7,075 nucleotides of DNA from Streptosporangiaceae bacterium (GTDB taxonomy: Bacteria > Actinomycetota > Actinomycetes > Streptosporangiales > Streptosporangiaceae). The stretch is taken from assembly GCA_030039095.1 (NCBI GenBank), contig JASHQP010000391.1:1-7075 (forward strand), in the 5' to 3' direction. Both the position numbers and the translations under genes were made by a program. Below the pieces are notes generated by a model. The model made no database searches and had not been told where the DNA came from. It saw only the letters and a list, made by a program, of their open reading frames with translations. Of the stretch, positions 4,635-7,075 are shown one piece after another; position 1 is the stretch's first letter; every line of letters begins with the position of its first letter.

Positions 4635-5777
4635 GTGAAGATCCAGGTTGAGCGTGACGTTCTGGCTGACGCCGTGGCGTGGACTGCCCGCGCCCTTCCG
4701 GCCCGCCCCACCGTGCCCGTGCTCGCGGGGATGCGGCTGCAGGCCGGCGACGACCTCACGCTGTCCAGCTTCGACTACGACGTGTCGGCCCAGGCCACCG
4801 TCCCGGTGATCACCGAGGAGGAGGGCAGCGCGCTGGTATCGGGCAGGCTGCTCGCCGAGATCAGCCGCAGCCTCCCCGGCCGTCCGGTGCAGATCGTGTC
4901 CGAGGGCGGCAAGGCGGTGCTGACCTGTGGCAGTGCCACGTTCACGCTGCTGACGATGCCGGAGGAGGAGTACCCGGCGCTGCCCGAGATGCCCTCGGCC
5001 GCCGGGACCGTGGGCAGCGACGCGTTCGCCTCGGCGGTCAGCCAGTCCGCCACCGCAGCGGGCCGTGATGACACCCTGCCCGCGCTGACCGGTGTCAGGA
5101 TCGAGATCGAGGGCGACACGCTGACGCTGATCTCGACCGACCGCTATCGCCTCGCCGTGCGGGAGCTCAAGTGGACCCCGGCCCGGCCGGACCTGTCCGC
5201 GGCGGTGCTCGTCCCGGCCCGGGCGCTCGCCGACACCGCTCGCTCGCTGACGTCCGGCGCCGAGGTCGCGATCGCGCTCGCGCTGCCGGGCGACGGCACC
5301 GACGGCGTCGGCGGCGACGGGATGATCGGCTTCGAGGGCGGCGGCCGCCAGGCCACGACCAGGCTCCTGGGCGGCGAGTTCCCGCGGCATCAGGCGCTGC
5401 TGCCCAGCCACGTGAACTACACGGCCGAGCTGGCCACCCCGCTGCTGGCCGAGGCCGTGAAGCGGGTTGCCCTGGTCGCGGAGCGGAACACCGCGGTGCG
5501 GCTGGCCTTCAGCACCGGCCAGCTGGTGCTCGAGGCCGGCACCGGCGACGAGGCCCAGGCGGTCGAGGTGCTGGAGGCGAGCTTCGACGGCGACGACGAG
5601 CTGTCGATCGCGTTCAACCCGCAGTACCTGCTGGACGGGCTGACCGCGATCGACTCGGACACGGTGCGGATCTCGTTCACCGAGCCGGGCAAGCCCGCGC
5701 TGATCACCGGGAAGCCCTCGCCCGACGGCCAGACCGATTACCGGTACCTGCTCATGCCGATCCGCCTCGGCGGGTAA
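4635..5777 (+). CDS. dnaN: DNA polymerase III subunit beta (sliding clamp)
   Basis: Ring-forming processivity clamp that holds DNA polymerase III and repair polymerases on DNA. The 380-residue product has three clamp domains (about 1-120, 125-250 and 255-380). Recognisable elements are MKIQVERDVLADAVAW at the start, MPEEEYPALP (108-117), LPALTGVRIEIEGDTLTLISTDRYRLAVRE (148-177), RLLGGEFP (243-250), the AERNTAVRL segment, and the C-terminal YRYLLMPIRLGG that lines the partner-binding cleft. Domain II carries a short Gly/Asp-rich insertion at 219-237. The start is GTG at 4635 with a good GGAGG (4625-4629) five bases upstream. IS-derived sequence reaches to within a few bases of that site, so the native leader has been altered. 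recF starts 21 nt downstream, probably in the same operon. Confidence 0.97.
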   Translation: MKIQVERDVLADAVAWTARALPARPTVPVLAGMRLQAGDDLTLSSFDYDVSAQATVPVITEEEGSALVSGRLLAEISRSLPGRPVQIVSEGGKAVLTCGSATFTLLTMPEEEYPALPEMPSAAGTVGSDAFASAVSQSATAAGRDDTLPALTGVRIEIEGDTLTLISTDRYRLAVRELKWTPARPDLSAAVLVPARALADTARSLTSGAEVAIALALPGDGTDGVGGDGMIGFEGGGRQATTRLLGGEFPRHQALLPSHVNYTAELATPLLAEAVKRVALVAERNTAVRLAFSTGQLVLEAGTGDEAQAVEVLEASFDGDDELSIAFNPQYLLDGLTAIDSDTVRISFTEPGKPALITGKPSPDGQTDYRYLLMPIRLGG

Positions 5778-5785
5778 TCGCGCAG

Positions 5786-5791
5786 TACTCT
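5786..5791 (+). promoter_or_regulatory. Possible -10 element for leaderless recF transcript
   Basis: TACTCT fits the actinobacterial TANNNT -10 pattern and ends seven bases before the recF GTG, the spacing typical of leaderless transcripts. No Shine-Dalgarno sequence is visible in the 21-nt gap and no clear -35 precedes it. Co-transcription with dnaN remains the simpler view. Confidence 0.25.
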
Positions 5792-5798
5792 CGCTGGC

Positions 5799-6926
5799 GT
5801 GCACCTGAGCAGGCTGGCGCTGACCGACTTCCGCAGCTACGCGGCTGCTGAGGTGGAGCTGGAAGCAGGTGCGTCCACCTTCGTGGGGCCGAACGGCCAG
5901 GGCAAGACCAACCTGGTGGAGGCGGCGGCGTACGTCGCCACGTTCGGCAGCCACCGGGTCGCCACCGACGCCCCGCTGATCAGGCACGGCGCGGAGCGCG
6001 CGATCCTGCGGGCGGCGGTGAGCTCCGCGCAGCGCGACAGCCTGGTCGAAATAGAGATCAACCCGGGCAAGGCGAACCGGGTCCGGCTGAACCGGGTGCC
6101 GCAGCCGCGGCCGCGGGAGGTCTTCGGCACGCTGCGGTGCGTTTTGTTTGCCCCGGAGGACCTGGCGATCGTCAAGGGCGACCCGGACGGCCGGCGACGC
6201 TATCTGGACGAGCTCCTGGTCGTCACCAGGCCGCGGTTCGCCGGCGTCCGCGCCGACTACGACCGGGTGCTGCGGCAGCGGACCGCGCTGCTGAAGTCCG
6301 CAAGGAACGCCCGGTTCACCGGGCAGGGCGGCGGGGCGCCCAGCGCGCTCGAGGTCTGGGACGAGCACCTGGTCACCAAAGGCGCGGAACTGACCGCGGG
6401 ACGGCTGGAGCTGACGGCCGGGCTGCGGCCGCTGACCGCCAAGGCCTACGCGGCGGTGTCCGGCGAGGACCTGGGTGCCGGGATGAGCTACCGCCAGTCC
6501 GGGCGGGACGACGAGCCCGCCGCGGATCGCGCCGCGCTGGCCGAGGGGCTGCGCGAGTCCCTGGCCCGGGTCCGCCGGGCCGAGCTGGAGCGCGGCGTCT
6601 GCCTGGTCGGCCCGCACCGGGACGACCTCGAGCTGCGCATCCGCGACCTGCCCGCCCGGGGCTACGCCAGTCAGGGCGAGTCGTGGTCCCTGGCGCTTGC
6701 GCTGCGGCTGGCAGCGTACGACCTGCTGCGTTCCGGCGGCGACGATCCGGTGCTGCTGCTCGACGACGTCTTCGCCGAGCTCGACGGCGGGCGCAGGGAC
6801 AGCCTGGCGAGGCTGGTCTGTGGCGCCGAGCAGGTCCTTGTCACCGCCGCCGTGCCCGGCGACGTGCCCCCGCTCCTGGCGGGCCAGCGGTTCGAGGTAT
6901 CCGGCGGGGCGGTCTTCCGTGCCTGA
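5799..6926 (+). CDS. recF: DNA replication and repair protein RecF
   Basis: SMC/Rad50-like ATPase that, with RecO and RecR, loads RecA onto gapped DNA at stalled forks. The product is 375 residues, normal for RecF. It opens with [16 protein letters not shown], then Walker A GPNGQGKT (30-37), [25 protein letters not shown] (116-140), GPHRDD (271-276), the ABC-type signature region [12 protein letters not shown] (291-302), and Walker [13 protein letters not shown] (318-329). The start is GTG at 5799, fixed by the conserved N-terminus. It lacks a Shine-Dalgarno sequence and has a TANNNT element seven bases upstream, so it may be translated leaderlessly or by coupling to dnaN. The 3' end overlaps the next gene by eight bases. 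Confidence 0.97.
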   Translation: MHLSRLALTDFRSYAAAEVELEAGASTFVGPNGQGKTNLVEAAAYVATFGSHRVATDAPLIRHGAERAILRAAVSSAQRDSLVEIEINPGKANRVRLNRVPQPRPREVFGTLRCVLFAPEDLAIVKGDPDGRRRYLDELLVVTRPRFAGVRADYDRVLRQRTALLKSARNARFTGQGGGAPSALEVWDEHLVTKGAELTAGRLELTAGLRPLTAKAYAAVSGEDLGAGMSYRQSGRDDEPAADRAALAEGLRESLARVRRAELERGVCLVGPHRDDLELRIRDLPARGYASQGESWSLALALRLAAYDLLRSGGDDPVLLLDDVFAELDGGRRDSLARLVCGAEQVLVTAAVPGDVPPLLAGQRFEVSGGAVFRA

Positions 6927-7075
6927 CGAAGCAGACCCGGCGCGCGCCGCCCGCGAGGCCCTCGCCAGGGCGAAGGCTGACGCTCTCGCCAAGGGGAACC
7001 GGCCTGCCCGCCCCGCCGTCCGGGGGCCCGAACGCGACGCCGCGCCCGACCCTGCCACCCCCGGCCCGCCCCGCC
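6919..7075 (+). CDS. dciA: DciA-like DUF721 protein (5' part only)
   Basis: The first 52 codons of a gene starting at GTG 6919, which overlaps the recF stop by eight bases. The visible part begins [20 protein letters not shown] and continues as a Pro/Arg/Ala-rich, probably unstructured segment. This matches the N-terminus of actinobacterial DUF721 proteins, which usually sit between recF and gyrB. DUF721 includes DciA, the helicase operator or loader in bacteria without DnaC or DnaI. The conserved KH-like domain lies beyond the window, so the assignment rests mainly on position and composition. Confidence 0.7.
   Translation, partial: MPDEADPARAAREALARAKADALAKGNRPARPAVRGPERDAAPDPATPGPPR

Noticed and set aside
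4183..4651. Plus-strand open frames across the IS relic reaching into dnaN
   Set aside because: Antisense to the recognisable TnpB pieces; no homology-like motif, and they conflict with the dnaN start.
4632..7058. Very long minus-strand open frame (about 800 codons) opposite dnaN and recF
   Set aside because: Antisense to two highly conserved genes; Arg/Gly/Gln-rich composition typical of mirror frames in high-GC DNA, with no recognisable domain.
1..7075. CRISPR arrays, tRNA or rRNA genes
   Set aside because: No regularly spaced direct repeats, cloverleaf patterns or rRNA-like sequence seen on either strand.

Overview
The window is the chromosomal replication-origin locus of a high-GC actinobacterium. 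The gene order is conserved: yidC, yidD, rnpA and rpmH run leftward on the minus strand, and dnaA, the origin, dnaN, recF and the start of a dciA-like gene run rightward. High GC, GTG starts on most genes, the long Gly/Pro-rich DnaA domain II and the lack of a large periplasmic domain in YidC all point to Actinomycetota. recF follows dnaN directly, with no gnd between them as in Streptomyces. That suggests a Streptosporangiales- or Frankia-like lineage, but this placement is tentative.

Left arm (1-1717, minus): rpmH (ribosomal protein L34) comes first, then rnpA (RNase P protein), yidD and yidC (membrane-protein insertion). Genes overlap or nearly touch from rnpA onward. A candidate promoter lies at 1819-1848, and a perfect 9-bp inverted repeat covers its -35 box. 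A perfect 12-bp hairpin covers the rpmH stop codon and could separate L34 expression from the rest of the operon.

Centre (1718-4634): a 445-nt divergent intergenic region with two DnaA-box-like sites, then dnaA, then an 873-nt dnaA-dnaN gap. The first 330 nt of this gap (3762-4091) look like native oriC: one consensus DnaA box, several degenerate ones, GC palindromes and a relatively AT-rich patch. The next 530 nt are not native origin sequence. They hold a decayed IS200/IS605-type element on the minus strand: a tnpB reading frame with two internal deletions, hairpin ends and terminal TCAA tetranucleotides. A second right-end-like hairpin lies against the dnaN ribosome-binding site. No tnpA is present.

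Right arm (4635-7075, plus): dnaN (sliding clamp), recF (recombination mediator ATPase) and the first 52 codons of a dciA-like gene. The genes are closely spaced or overlapping, so they probably form one replication/repair operon. The most unusual feature is the TnpB-derived relic inside the origin, between the DnaA-box region and dnaN.
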